Source of the DNA: Lytechinus pictus
Taxonomy: Eukaryota > Echinodermata > Echinoidea > Temnopleuroida > Toxopneustidae
Direction: 5' to 3'
DNA length: 64,000 nt
NCBI RefSeq assembly: GCF_037042905.1
Contig: NC_087252.1
Span: forward strand, 20,911,701-20,975,700
Within the stretch, counting starts at the first letter, position 1, and each line of letters starts with the position of its first letter. Shown here piece after piece: positions 1 to 12,659 of the stretch. A model generated the notes under the pieces. The model saw only the letters and a list, made by a program, of their open reading frames with translations. It searched no databases and was not told the DNA's origin. The translations under genes were made by a program, and so were the position numbers.

Positions 1-31
1 GGTCTATATTATGGTTGTTCCACTTTAAATG

Positions 32-85
32 TTTGTCATTTTGCCTCCGACGAAGATTCTGCTAGGATCGAAAGCTTAGGCCCCT
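32..85 (+). repeat. Interspersed repeat, copy 1 (mate at 55184-55239)
   Basis: This segment reappears nearly unchanged on the minus strand at 55184-55239. Both copies keep CCGACGAAGATTC, a 5-base variable loop, then GGATCGAAAGCTTAGG, so a 5-bp stem GATTC/GGATC is conserved. It looks like the end of a dispersed retroelement; the family is not identified. Confidence 0.6.
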
Positions 86-250
86 TTTTGACTTACTAAA
101 CTGCTAAAAATTCAGAAATAGGTTGAAATTCACCATTAATCATATGTTCAATATAAATTATCAACATTTCTTGCAAATTTTTACAATTTTTCCCAGCCAG
201 GGAAAAAAAATACACGGGGGCTGGGAGTGATCAAGCCCCCACTTAAAAGG

Positions 251-1382
251 GCACTGGAAACTATGAAACGAAGGGAGCCCTGCCTGGAATCCCCATTCAT
301 TGCAATGTTCCAATGATGCAGAATTAGGCATTAAAGCAGATACGAACCAATAGCGCCATCTCGAGTCCTCAACTACTCATACACGTGTACCTGGCAAGTT
401 TCCTGACCCATAATGCTAGTATAGATATATGGACTGCTTTGAGAGGCATGGTTGTTTCTAGAGGTTCAAGGGGACCGCAACGCGACTATGCACGAGGGCT
501 TTGCCCGAGGGCATGGTCTGGCCGATGCGGTACCCGCGAGCCGAATTGAAACAACCATGTCTCGAATATAAAAGCAGTCCATATATATTTTATGAACCGA
601 ATTATTAAACATTAGATCTAACGTTAGGGGCTGGTATCCGCAATCACCGCAGAAAGCAACATTTTGCATGCAATCAAATGGGGATCTCAGCCAAATTTTG
701 CTATGCCCGTCGTTAAGGGGCGGGTCAGGGGGCAACGGGCAGAAATCTTGTTAACTATGCCCGTTGCCCTTGGTTACCACCTTAGTTTGTTGTTTTGAAG
801 GCATGGTCGTTTACATGACCTCAGTTTTGACCAATCAGAGGAACGGATTATTCGACATTCTTAAAGAGAGGTTTATAATGTAGTCTATAGACCCACTTGA
901 ACTATTCAATACATTTATACTGCAATAATTATGTTACCAAGTAGCAAAACAATTACTTTTCCTTTCAAAACATTTTAGTTTCTCTATACAAATATAATTA
1001 TAGGTCAATTAATTCTCTGTAAGTAGAGCACTGGAAACTATGAAACGAAGGGAGCCCTGGAATCCCCATTCATTGCAATGTTAAAGCTTATCCAATGTTG
1101 CATAATTAGGCATTGAAGCAGATACGAACCAATAGCGCCATCTCGAGTCCTCAACTACATGTACTCGTACATGTACCTGGCAAGTTTCCTGACCCATAAT
1201 GCTAGTGTAGTCTAGTAATATACATGTAGACCCACTTGAATGATAACATGCTAAATAACTACTCAATACATTTATACCGCAATAATTATGTTACCAAGTA
1301 GCAAGCCAATTACTTTTCCTTTCAAAACATTTTAGTTTCTCTATACAAATACAATTATCCGGAGGTCAATTTATTCTCTGTA
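251..1382 (+). repeat. Diverged direct tandem duplication (copies 251-1022 and 1028-1382)
   Basis: Two direct copies share the same order of blocks: GCACTGGAAACTATGAAACG, the 'gccatctcgagtcctcaacta' block, and the block from 'cccacttgaa' to 'ttctctgta'. Copy 1 is longer because it holds an extra segment of about 450 bp that starts with a foldback at 426-588. Small indels and substitutions show the copies are not very recent. Confidence 0.85.
426..588. mobile_element. Foldback/MITE-like insertion inside copy 1 of the duplication
   Basis: The left arm (426-458) and right arm (548-588) are inverted copies sharing ATATGGACTGCTTT and GGTTGTTTC, with a few extra bases in the right arm. The second tandem copy lacks this segment, so the element came after the duplication or was lost from copy 2. 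Confidence 0.7.
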
Positions 1383-2401
1383 GTATTACAGTAGTAGATA
1401 CATGTATATCTGAAAATGTATATTTTAAGACTATGTATTATAACACACAGTCAATGAGAGACCACACACAGTTCACTCTCCCTAAGTTGTGAAAAGTAGC
1501 CCCTGAAAAAAAAAATTTGCATGTTCCCGGTGCTCAGACAATCATCATTCTAGTACTTTAATACGTCAAATATTCTTTGAGCTGCCAACTTCACAGCCAG
1601 ACTGGATCAATCCCAGTTAGAAACATCCTTATTTTCTTCTGGCAATAATCCGACAGGAAGAAGTTATCTAAATTTAACAGCAAACATCTCTGTCCATAGA
1701 TCGTCACTGGACACATCAAATGGGATTTGGGGGGGAGGAGGAGGACACAATGACAGATTCGGCCTGGAATTCGTGCTTGGCATGAGATGTCACAATGGAA
1801 ATCCATATTCTGGAACAGATTCGGATCAGCAATTAACGAGGCATGTCACTGTAGTCAGCAATGAAGACCCCAACGTTTTCATTATTAATAGGATATGCTC
1901 AATGTATTATCAACAATACCCTGTACAGGTGTAAGTAACTCTGGGTGTACACAGTACATGGACATTGAATGAATACAAGTGTATACTTTCCCCATTCTTG
2001 TAATTAGAGAACTGTAAATAGAAATCAGGCCTTTTTCTTTTTAATGATTTAAGATTTTAAGAACATCATCATTTCCATCATCATCATCATTGATCACCAA
2101 CAAAATCAACATCATCACCATCATCCCCATCATCATCATCAGCAGCAGCATCATTAGGCCTAAAAAAATGTTGCCCTCATCTGACCCACCATATACCAGG
2201 GTAGCTACAGTTCTTTATCAGACCAAAAACATTTTACAATGTTTTTGTGAGAAAATTTCATATTTTAATAGACAGAGAATTTGCCAAAATTTGTATTAAA
2301 TTGCATGCATTTTATATTAAATATGCATTTTGATTTTTATCGTTTGTAGTGCAGCAGTGAAGGTAGAGTGTATGTTTGTTTTGTTTTTTCTTTCTTTTAA
2401 A

Positions 2402-2806
2402 CAGGGTGCTACATGTACATAAATTTTTAGAAGCGCTTGCCCGGTCGGGCAAGTTAATTTTTTTATAGTTTGAATATACTTGCCCAAAAATCTATTTTAC
2501 CTCTTCAAAAGAAAGTTTTGCGGTTTTATAAACCTTTGACCTTTTTCTCTCTTTTGACATGAACTGATCTACCTTGTTATTGCATTTCTTTTTCCAAAGT
2601 GATTTTATCTTGCCTGCCATGACCAAAATATCATATCATATCAACCCTAATTCGGTCATTCTACTGTAATAATTTTGCTTTCTACAGTGTGAATTTTGCT
2701 TGCCCGATTCGGGCAAGTAGTTTTGGTCTTTACTTCAAAACACTTTCCCAACTCTAACTTTTACTTGCCCCGGGCAATCAGGCAAGTGCTTAAATGTAGC
2801 ACCCTG
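2402..2806. mobile_element. MITE-like element with CAGGGTGCTACA ends
   Basis: The left end CAGGGTGCTACA is matched by its inverse, TGTAGCACCCTG, at the right. Just inside each end are palindromic blocks of the form CTTGCCC...GGGCAAG. There is no coding capacity, and the roughly 405 bp size fits a non-autonomous DNA transposon. Confidence 0.75.
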
Positions 2807-3145
2807 CTTTTAAATCAACTAGGCGATAGGCGTGATCAAACTTTCTGATTTTGGGTTAGGGACATGTAGGGCAAAATTTTTTTTTTAATGCCTTGCAGTA
2901 TTATTAATCATGCTTTGTCATTATTTCATATTCGTAATTAATTTTCATCATATTGTCATCAGCAGCAGCATCACCATTATCAAACATATCACCACTCAAG
3001 CCTAGGTGAAGGATAATCCCATTATAAATATCTTCATTTGAATAAAAATTTGTGGGAAAAGGTAAGACTCAAATCTGGGCATAAATACAATCATATCTGG
3101 TGATACCTACATGTAGAATGCTGAACACACTACAGTCAGTACATG

Positions 3146-3353
3146 CAGGGGCGGATCCAGGATTTTTCGAAAGGGGTGCACATTTTCCCCGGAAAAAAAT
3201 TTGACAAACAAAAAAAAAAAACTTCACTTTCAAAAGGGGGGCACACTTCTGTTTTAAAGGCATTTTTACATTACACATTTTAATTGTGCCTCTCAAAAGG
3301 GGGGGGGCATGGGCCGACTGTGCAACCACCCCCCCCCCCTGGATCTGCCATTA
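3146..3353. mobile_element. GGATCC-ended poly-G/poly-C interspersed repeat
   Basis: The segment starts with GGGGCGGATCCAGG and ends with CCTGGATCTGCC, so its termini are inverted. The middle has G runs, C runs and a 'tttgacaaac' block. Related copies lie at 6785-7075, 12660-12868 and elsewhere in this window. Confidence 0.7.
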
Positions 3354-4336
3354 TAGCAACCAATTTCCTTGGAGGAAACCAAATGTTGCCAAAGTGCTAA
3401 ACTAAGGAAGTCCAGAAACATGTCGGCCTACATGTACATGTACACTGTAGGTCTCCTTCCTATTAAGTTTGTTCCTACTTTAGCCTCCTCCTCAACATAA
3501 AATGATCATATCCATGTACAATGTATGAAGGGGAGATTCTAGAGTGGGGTACTTGAGGCCCTGGGGTAAATAAGGCCCCCATATAATAGGTTTTTAGCTC
3601 ACTACTTGAGTTTACCAGTCAATGGGATTGCTGTTTGTGTGGTATTTGAGACAATTCTTTAGCACAGATCTTGACTGAGCATAAACAATGTTTCATACTA
3701 TCCTTTCCTAATGCACATTGCCAGGAGCAAAAACCTAGCAGCACCTCAAAATCAAAATTTTGGAAGTAGCATCACCATTTTAGAGAGGCGAGTCCTGTAC
3801 CCACCCAGTAATGTGTATCAACTTTAATCTCTTTATAATTTACTTTTTGTCAGGCATTGTACATTGTACATGCCAGTACCGTACTGCATTCATGCTTCAA
3901 TAAGATTGAGGCACTAGGGGCAAGTAACCAAGTAGGGGATAAAAAATTTGAGTTCTTACATGTATACATGTAAGGACTGGGGATCATAATGCCTGTCATT
4001 CCATTGTCAGTCGATCCTGATTATGAAGGTGACTTATATACATGTAACTACAATGTACATTGTTGAAAGACTTCCCCCCCCCCCCCCCTCACCCCTTTTC
4101 ATTTTCTGGATCTGAGATCAGGGACCCATTTTCATAAACAGACCGCAGGAATCCCAACGCTAATGACACATGAACAGGTCAGATTCATCCAAATCCTTAT
4201 GTAGCTGAATGTACTACCTACATGTATTTGTGATTCACAACATTTATAATATAGGTACATGTAGGAGGATTTTCTATAAGAATTCAACAATGTTGATGTA
4301 TCTTCAAGTCAAATTAAATATTATTGCACCATACCA

Positions 4337-4573
4337 AGGCTCCACACTAACTTTTTTTCTTGGTGGCCCAATTACAATTGGCATGATTGGTCCACCAAAA
4401 TCATCATTTTCATATAATTGGTGGCCCTAAAACAAAAAAATATTACAATTTATTAAAACTTTGGTAGCCCAACCGGGCCACCAAGTGTGGGCTTTTACAG
4501 AATTTTGATGGCCCGGGCCGAGGCTCATTTTCGTTGCACCGGGCCACCGAGCCACTGCTAATGTCGAGCCCTG
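4337..4573. mobile_element. MITE-like element with GGCTC...GAGCC ends
   Basis: The ends are AGGCTCCACACTAAC and the inverse-related GCTAATGTCGAGCCCT. The interior has repeated GGTGGCCC/GGGCCACC blocks that pair with each other. A related end, AGGGCTCCACATTAA, occurs near 17337. Confidence 0.6.
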
Positions 4574-5380
4574 AGTCCATACACTGTCATTAAATTTCAT
4601 TGTGTATACTACCATCCTTGCTTGCCATCTGAAGTTCACAATAGCTTACTCCTACTATCCCTCTTTTTTCTCCACAAAATCCATACCTCCTGCTCTACGT
4701 CTCTTGAAATAACCTAAAACGGATCTGTGATTACATACATTTACATTCTATCTGGACTCCAGCCCAGGAATCTCCAAAGAAGTGGAGGGATCAGTTAAGA
4801 GAGAGAGGTAAAGGTAATTTCAGTTCTGAAACGATCCCTCAAATCTGAATTTTCTTATGATTTTTCTACCCTAATTCATGTAATTGATTGCCCCGAGCTG
4901 CGACCTGCACATTTACCCATACATGCACATGCAAGCAATATCCCGCAAGCAATAGTTGACATGTTTTAATCCTCGGGTAAAGGTAAATTTAAGATAAACA
5001 ATCATCATCAAGAATTTCTTGCAATCAACCTCAAGTCAATCAGTCAATCATGTCATTGACATTGTCAATTGATTGAGTGTGATTAAAATTTACATTTTTA
5101 TTTTACTAATGTTAGAAAACAACACATATAATACGTATATGAAATCTTCTAAAAGTTCTAGGCTCAGGCCTCAGCTCAGCCTGCCTGTTTATTGTACAAT
5201 GACATACCAATTTCACTCAGCATTCAGATTCCAAACTAGATATAGTTAAAACTGAAACCAGCACTGCACTGTTTAAAGCTAGCTGAGCTGAGCAGCAGTG
5301 CAGAGCACAACATGTTTTCCCCATCCCTTGCCCCCGCTACTGACGGGCGCAAGACTGCGCAGCATGCGGTGAACTCTTAC

Positions 5381-5516
5381 CAGCTAAATCTCGGTGTTGC
5401 TGATGTTGATTTTGGTGGTCCGAACTCAGAAGAGATCTCGCTAAAGAACCCGTCGCAGAAGCGATCACGGTCACCAAAACTGCTACGCAGTTCATTTCCT
5501 TCAAAATCACAGTCAT
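5381..5516 (-). CDS. First coding exon of an unidentified secreted or ER-targeted protein
   Basis: Read on the minus strand, an ATG at 5516-5514 opens 45 codons that end at a strong splice donor (GCTG|GTAAGA, exon end 5381, phase 1). The peptide has a typical signal-peptide shape: a short charged start (MTVILKEMN), a hydrophobic core (CVAVLVTVIASATGSLA) with small residues suited to signal-peptidase cleavage, then a hydrophilic His/Gln-rich stretch (HQNQHQQHR). A second ATG at 5495-5493 could also serve. The open frame extends upstream past the ATG without a stop as far as 5690, so a longer coding region cannot be excluded. No further exon was recognised, and the family is unknown. The gene would be divergent to the PAFAH gene, with starts about 3.9 kb apart. 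Confidence 0.5.
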
Positions 5517-6383
5517 GACTTCGATACCATTGAAAATAAATGATCCATTTAGAAAAATTCCAATCAAATTCACTGCATTTCCAACCCGGAAATATCCGTA
5601 ATTTATCTCTCTCGCTCCATGTTGTTTACCCAACGAGACAGACTTGACTGGAAGACGTCCGTGCGATTTCCAGTTACAACCTAATTCCAAGAGTTTATCT
5701 GTGCGTACGCACGGAAATGCCTATTTTGATAACATGACTCATCGGTCTTGCAACCAACACGAGTGCAGCTTTGCGGAACGTAGGTTGTAGATGAAAAGGT
5801 AAAATGAGGTCACTTCATCACATCCCACCCTTCCCCCCCCCCTCCCCTTCCCCCCCCCCCTCGTTATGCTGAGCATGTTTGGGTGTTTTTTTTTTTCCAT
5901 ACAAATCGGAAGATGACAATATATTGCCTTTTTAAAACAATCCCAAAGAGTAAACCAAAATTCCAATAAATAAACAAAATCGAAAGATGGCCAAAAGCAA
6001 CAAAAAAGAGTATGCCTATACAAGGGGCTCGTTCCATAAATACTTGCTAGAATAACAAATGTACAGTTTCTGTCGCAAGTTAACTGTCAGCCAATCAAAT
6101 TTCAGCTTTAAACTGTTATTGTAAATTTGTTATTATTTATGAAACGCCAGCAATTAATCAGCCTAATTTCATAAATTAAGAGGGGCTTCATAACAGGGGC
6201 CGCGGAAACAGGGGGGGGGGCTTGGTGGGCTTCAGTCCCCCCCCCCCCCCCCAACTTTCAAAACCGTTCCGCGTACGGCCCTTGCATATATTACTAGTCA
6301 TGCTATATAGTAGTACAAAATTGATCAAATAAAATCGGTACCAGCTTTGCGCCCTGTGATAATTAAACAGTTCAAATGATAAA

Positions 6384-6623
<240 letters not shown>

Positions 6624-6784
6624 GAGTTTATTTGGCAAGTCGTCAAAGTATATTTACATCCAGTAAAAACAGTTGGTTATTATTCATAAAACAAAAACCT
6701 ATAATGGCGGTTGACTTGTGCTGGAACATTGATTCCTCTGGCCATGACTGTACACATGCAGCAGGGCCAGAGAGACAGTTGCCC

Positions 6785-7075
6785 CAGGAACAGGGGCGGA
6801 TCCGGGTTTTTCAAAATCGGGGAGGGCACATTTTTCCGAGGAAAATTTGACAAGCAAAAGAGTTAATTAAAAAAGGGTTTTAACCAAAAATTTAGGATAT
6901 TTCATCCCCGAAAAAAATTAACAACCCCAAAAAAGGGTCTTCACTTTAAAAAAGGGGGGGCACACTTCTGTTTTAACTGTATTTTTAAATTAAAAATTTT
7001 AATTCTGCTTCTCAAAAGGGGATGAGGACGTGCCCCCCCCCCCCCCCCTCCCCCTGGATCCGCCAGTGCCCAGGA
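6785..7075. mobile_element. GGATCC-ended poly-G/poly-C interspersed repeat
   Basis: This is the same family as 3146-3353: it begins GGGGCGGATCCGGG, ends CCTGGATCCGCC, and shares the blocks GGCACACTTCTGTTTTAA and 'tttgacaagcaaaa'. It includes a C run near 7037-7053. Confidence 0.7.
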
Positions 7076-8106
7076 AAATCAAGTTCTATAATTGGACGAC
7101 GTACCATGGATGGACCAAATCAAAATCTATAAAATAGATAATCTTAAAAAAAATGGTCGGATATAAATATATTCCCCATATTCTTAAATGTTTTGGTAAA
7201 GTCTGTAACGTACCTCTCCGTCGGGCGGGCCCAAGTTTTTTGAGACAGCAAAAACAAGTAAAATTAATAACCATCACGCCAAAATAAGGCACTTCTGCAC
7301 ACAAAAAAATTGAGTGATAAAAATGGGGTCTTCCAAACGGGCACAGCTAGCACACCACATGCAGGGTATATTAATTGCATGTGTGCAAACTTAGGTCACA
7401 GTCGGTAAAACTGTATGATTATAATGCAAGATATGAAGGAGCAATGGGAACAGGGAGGAGCACAAAGTGACCACCCCCCCCCCCGGGTCCCCGCATCCTC
7501 GTGATTAAGGTAGGAAAATTGGATCCAAGACCAGGGGAGGAAAGAGGGAAGCAAAAATGAAGAGGATAAAAAAATATTAGGCTATAATTCTAGTAGCAAA
7601 TCGTACCCCTGTAATTCAATGTCGAGAACAATATAAATAAATAATCATCACTGAACATTTCATCAAAATCCATAATTCCACAATACAGTACCGGTAATAG
7701 TCGTTATGCATAGGCGGATCCAGGGGGCCCCCACCCCCCCCCCCTTATTGGTGGAGAAAAGAAAAGAAAAAAGGGGAAAGAAAGAAAGAAAGAACACGAA
7801 ATGGAAAGACAGGAGAAAATAAGAAGAGGAAAAATAAAAGGAGGAAGACGAGTAAATAAAGTGAGGCGAGGGAAAGGATTGGAAAATAAAACAAAATATT
7901 TCATGCCACTATAAAATAAAATTATAATCAATTGTTTAGTTATGTACCTATCCTGTTCATTAGTAGAAAATGTCAGAATGTCACAAAATTTCAGCTCGCG
8001 CTTCGCGCTTGCATTATTTGATTGTTGAAATATGTATCCTCTTCATGGGTAACTGCAAAGAGCCCTTACATATCCCTTTTAGATCAGGCAAGAACATAAT
8101 AAAGTT

Positions 8107-8880
8107 TGGTTGCAAAATAGGGGTTGGATCCACTTTATTCTCCCATGATATTGCAATATTCTTATGAGAAACTAAATTGTCATGATGGTGCATATGTACT
8201 ACCTGCCATGTGAACATAAAATTGGGTACACAAGAAATTTACCTGTCTTCTTTTCTTTCCTTAAAAAAATTACCATTGTCGATTTAACCCCTTTTGCAAG
8301 CAACTGACATGCCTGGATCCAATCCCTTCTGAATTAAAAAAAAAAAGATTTTTCTTTTTTTTAGTCACGTACGTTTTAATGGGAATTTCAAATTTTCTTT
8401 GGTATCATCAGAGCGACTAAAAATATATAGGTTTGAGAAAAAAAAACAATAAAATATTATGAAAAATGGATCTAATCCCTTTTGACAAATGCAGGCTCTT
8501 CAGGAGTTTGTTTGCAAAAGGGGTTAGATCCATTCCAATAAAATCATTTATTTTTTCATTCTCCCATATTGCAATATTCTTATGCGAAACTAAATTTTGA
8601 TGATACCCTACCACGTGAACATATAATTGGGTATATCTACCTGTCTTCGGTTTTTTTTTTGTTATATTGTTTCCCAAAAATTTCCTTCCTTTGTGGATCT
8701 AACCCCGTTTGCAAACAAACTGAAATGGATCTGACCCGCGGCCCTTTTGAAAAAAAAGTGATTTTTCTTTGTCGTTTTTGTTCACTTTTTAATGGGAAAT
8801 TCAAATTTTCTTTGGTATCATCTTATAAAGATACTAAAAGTCTATACATTTAAAAAAAAATGATGAAAAATTAATCTAAT
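8107..8880 (+). repeat. Diverged direct tandem duplication, about 0.4-kb unit
   Basis: Blocks repeat in the same order: GCAATATTCTTATG plus 'gaaactaaatt' near 8150 and 8570, 'attgggtat/aca...ctgtcttc' near 8220 and 8625, and TTTCTTTGGTATCATC near 8395 and 8808. The copies differ by many indels. Confidence 0.75.
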
Positions 8881-8975
8881 CCCTTTTGCAATTGAGCTCT
8901 TCGTATATTAACAATTCAAACAGTTGAGCTGATGATCATGCAAATCTGTATGCGAGAGAGCGAGCGCGAGCAATT

Positions 8976-9350
8976 TTTTTTGATTGATTGATTGCATTTA
9001 TTCTTTTTTATTCAAAAATTCAACAAAAGTTACAATGAAAGGCAAAACACAACAATATAATATACAGAAATGAAAAAAGGGAACCCACTCACTGGAAAGC
9101 AAAGCTTGAAGTTGTTAGTATGGGTTCCCTGCAAGTTAATTAAAGTATATCTTTGATCAATGAAATTCAAATCGTAAATTACAAAGGTTTGCAGAATGAA
9201 AAAGAATACTAGTGGGGTCAAGCTTTCCAGTGGTTGGAAGACTGAATGGTGTCCCAAACCGTGTTTCTTTGAAAATAATATATATAAAACACACACAAAA
9301 ACAAAACAACAATAAAACAAACAAACAAACAAAAACTTGATTGTGTCCGA
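8976..9350 (-). mobile_element. Reversed 3' end of a non-LTR retrotransposon (LINE)
   Basis: On the plus strand the segment starts with TTGATTGATTGATTGCATTT and an A/T-rich block. On the minus strand it would end ...AAATGCAATCAATCAATCAA, the simple-repeat tail typical of CR1/L2-type LINEs. No coding part is recognisable, so the left edge is better supported than the right. Confidence 0.5.
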
Positions 9351-9452
9351 AGTGTTTACGCCCTCTACCTTTGATGATCAATATTTATTTTGGAGTATCG
9401 ACAGCTGTCTGCGATCCCGACCGAACAATTCTGCGACTTTAATTTCAACTTT

Positions 9453-9524
9453 ATGATGGATCAGCCCGCAGATGTAGCTTGTCCGGTGGAAGATGTTCAA
9501 GGAGACGGAAGATGGAAGAGTTTG
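9453..9524 (+). CDS. Pafah1b2/3: PAF acetylhydrolase 1B catalytic subunit, exon 1
   Basis: Exons 9453-9524, 25864-26067, 27509-27631 and 30322-30570 join in phase 0 at every junction and give a 215-residue protein (human alpha subunits are about 230). The family forms the catalytic dimer of intracellular type I PAF acetylhydrolase, a serine esterase that removes the sn-2 acetyl group of platelet-activating factor and binds the regulatory subunit LIS1/PAFAH1B1. Exon 1 encodes 24 residues containing EDVQGDGRW, which matches the conserved N-terminal block of the family. It ends at TTG|GTAATT. ATG at 9453 is chosen; a second ATG follows at once at 9456. The frame is open further upstream from a TTG at 9390, but there is no other ATG before that. 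A 5' untranslated exon cannot be excluded. Confidence 0.9.
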
Positions 9525-11676
9525 GTAATTAAAATCAAACATTCATGTTTGATTTTAACTGAAATTTCAATCTGAAATAATTACGAGGACCCCAAAATGG
9601 GCTTGTTCCAGCACACAGAAGGAACCATTCCCATTTACCAGCGCGCGTAATTCTTATGCACATATCGAACGGCTGTTTCACGATTCTGTGATACAGTGGT
9701 TCGAATTGCATTGTCCACCAGGAGCTGTTTTTCCTGGTATGGTATATTGGTTATGACTTATGTGAGTTTAGTTCACTGTATGAGCTGTTTTCAGCAGACT
9801 GAGTGGATTGTGAGTGGGAAATGGTGAATCAAAGACCAAAATAATGTTTGGACTTTGGTAGGCACGGCCGTAGTCACTAGATGGCGCTGTCGCGGAAGTG
9901 CTCAAAATTTGTACGCAAGCTTCGTTCGCATGTCAATCATTGCAATCGCATAGCGATGCGATATCGTCAAAATTAAGCCCCTGTTAGCGCGGATGTATAT
10001 GATATTTTCTCTTTGTGATTGTCCTCCCGTGCGATGAAAAATATGTCATCGTATTGCACAGGACTTTCGCGAGCTACCGATACAATTTTCGTGCCCCAAA
10101 TTCCATAAATCTTCCGAAAATAAACATGAAAGTGTCGGTAAGTCGAAAATGTCTTGAGTTGCTTTCAATTCTTACCTTATTTAGTTGTATTTCTTGTAAA
10201 ATGGGTCTCGAAGGGTTCCGGATTTTCCGTTGATTGTGAAACTTGAGTTGATTTCCTTTCTGTGTATTGCAGTGAAATTGCAGCGCGGGGAATCGCAAGG
10301 GCTGGGGAAGCCCTTCTCAGTGAGGTTTGCAAGCTGAGCTGCCCTTGAATTTGGTCGAATTTCGAGCCATTTTAATCGCGCGCGGGATGATTAATTTACA
10401 TCATAATAGAGATTAAGATTACGTCACGTACGTGCGTACCTGTGATACACACAGAAATGAAATTGAACTTGAATCACACGGAATCACAGTCAAGAAATGC
10501 TTTGTTTTCTTCGTTTGCTGAATGATTTCCTGAATTTAAAATCATGAATAAACACCAGAGTAATGACATGAATAAGATAATCATGGTCATATTTGAGAAA
10601 TAACTAAATATTTTCTGAAAACGAGTGAAGATGATGGGGCAGTGATGTGCATGCACTGGAAAATGAACATTCACTGTCAGTGTCAGTGCCGTGGTGTCAG
10701 TGTTTTACTGCCAATACTGGCTTTACTTTTGCACTGGTTTTTCTTTTGCCAACTAGATTTAAAACTCATTTATTGATATGTTTATTGCAATTTTTGAATA
10801 AATGGCAATACAAAGTGGGAAAAAAAAGGATAAATGAAGATAAAAATGATTTTGACTAAAAACTTGTCATGCCATCACCCCCCCCCCCTAAAAAAATACC
10901 CACTATCTTGAATGACTCAGGTAATTTAATTTGTATTGAAAAAAATAAACAATTGTATTTATGCATTTTATATTTCTGATTCTTTCTGCCAGAATACCAG
11001 ATGCCATCATGAATAACCTCACCACCAGGTTGAACTCCTATTCCTAAACATCTTGATGATGACTATCTCCCGAGATATATCTTGCCTTCTTCATTTCTTG
11101 AGATTTGAAGTTTTAAGTTCAAGTCAGAGCGACCTAAGGCCCTACTACCAAGAAGAATCCAGATTTACATAAAAACAAATCCCACGAAAGATACAAACTG
11201 ATTTTACTATTAATGTGTAGTGTGTGTGTGAGACACTGTGTTTGTGTTTATTTTGATGAGGATCTCCTGTCTCTTTTTATTATTTCATTGACTGAATGAA
11301 TGATCAATACCTAAAAGTGAGAACTGATTTTGAGGAGAGTAGATAAGTGTATGGTTTTGAGTGAATTTGAGTAACTTTTGTTTTTATTACCGGTATTTTT
11401 TTCATCATTATTATTATTTTGCCTTTTATTACATATTTTCAGTTTATTTAACATTAAGTTTAAGTAACCAAACTTGATCAAAGTGTTCAATTTTTGGGAT
11501 AGAATTTTGTAATTTCATTTATCAGGTAATAAAACTGAGTTTGGTAAATCTAAAAAAGGACACTAAAAATATGAACACTTGGAGATGCTCACTAAGATGA
11601 GGAAAAAACATGAAAGGAACTGGAACTTAAGTGGATGTTATAGCATGCCTTTCGAAGATCTCCAAGCACCTGGAAT

Positions 11677-11926
11677 CATAGGCGGTGGAAGTGGGGGGGG
11701 GGGACGTATCCCCCGAAATTTTAGGTGGGGAGGGGACGACCCCCCCCCCCTCAATTTTTTGTTGATAACCTTTTTTTTTTCTTTTTTTTTTTGGCTTGTC
11801 AATTTTCACTTTTGTTTCCTGTGTCCCCCCCCCCTAAGATTTTTGGTCACTATTTTTTTTTTTTTTTGGTCAAAAAGTTTTGGCGGTTCCCCCCTAAAAT
11901 TTTTGGCTTCCGCCGCCAATGCCAGG
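11677..11926. mobile_element. Poly-G/poly-C interspersed repeat
   Basis: The segment starts with ATAGGCGGTGGAAG, ends with CTTCCGCCGCCAATG, and so has inverted termini. The interior carries G and C runs, a 'ggcttgtcaattttcac' block and repeated 'cccctaaaattttt' blocks also seen at 21960-22450. Confidence 0.65.
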
Positions 11927-12659
11927 AATGATGATGTTCAACTGAGAGTCGCTGAAGTGGAACTTGTTGCAGAGAATGATTATTCCAGGACAAGTTAGAT
12001 GATATTACCCAGCCCATACATCACAACAATGGAAGGGAGACAATATACCCCTGTACTACGTGAAGTATCATATTATCTTCAGGTTGGTTTGGAAAGTAAT
12101 AATAGTCCTCTAGTCAATAATAACGTCTGTCCAACATAATGGTACTATCGAGCGATTTGGGGGTTCAATCACAAACAGCAAAAGTTTAGTAAATTGACAC
12201 TAGTAAGATAATTAAACAAATATAATACAGCCAAACTGTCTGACCCCTTACTTGACTACTGACTTAACTACTTATTAAAAAATGACAAGTGATGCTTAGG
12301 CCCTTTGTAACCATTGTATTGGGCAGACTTTGAAGCAGATGACTAGAATTCATACTTTCATGAAGATGAAGGAAGATCAAAAGAATTATTACAATTTAGC
12401 AAATATGAAATTAGAACACTGTCATGGTTATAAAAAATAATGAATTTCTATCAAGTAAAATGACAATACAATGTAAGAAATAATTGCAATCAAGTAATTT
12501 CATTTGCAAAAGATATTTTCTATAATTTAATAACCAAATTTCTCAAGATAATATTCTTCTGCACAGAAGTGTATGACACGCTCAGTGTAAATCATGCTGT
12601 TTATAAATCTCTAGGAAACCTTTTTTTTCAAAATGAAAATACATGTAAACTTAATAAAA

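Larger units (their letters stand above)
1..5380. other. Left-end non-coding stretch (likely intron or flank of the minus-strand signal-peptide gene)
   Basis: Only repeats were recognised here: a tandem duplication at 251-1382, MITE-like elements at 2402-2806 and 4337-4573, a poly-G repeat at 3146-3353, ATC-rich simple sequence near 2065-2150 and poly-C at 4074-4089. If the minus-strand exon at 5381-5516 is real, this stretch is its first intron and its later exons lie here unrecognised or to the left of the window. A minus-strand open stretch near 1660-1775 ends in a stop and was not accepted as an exon. Confidence 0.5.

Noticed and set aside
32-85. Hammerhead ribozyme from a Penelope-like element
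   Set aside because: Both copies (also 55184-55239) have a core-like CCGACGA, a conserved 5-bp stem and GAAA, but the required U after the first C is replaced by C and no cleavage-site arrangement or outer stem was found.
1660-1775. Minus-strand open stretch ending in a stop (contains IPFDVSSDDLWTEMFAVKFR)
   Set aside because: It looks somewhat protein-like and could be a last exon of the left-end gene, but no convincing acceptor or homology was seen, so it is not annotated.
9390-9452. Upstream extension of PAFAH exon 1 beginning at a TTG
   Set aside because: Open for 21 codons but without an ATG; animal translation would start at 9453 or 9456.
11579-11998. 139-codon plus-strand open frame
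   Set aside because: It crosses a poly-G/C interspersed repeat; the glycine, proline and phenylalanine runs come from homopolymers.
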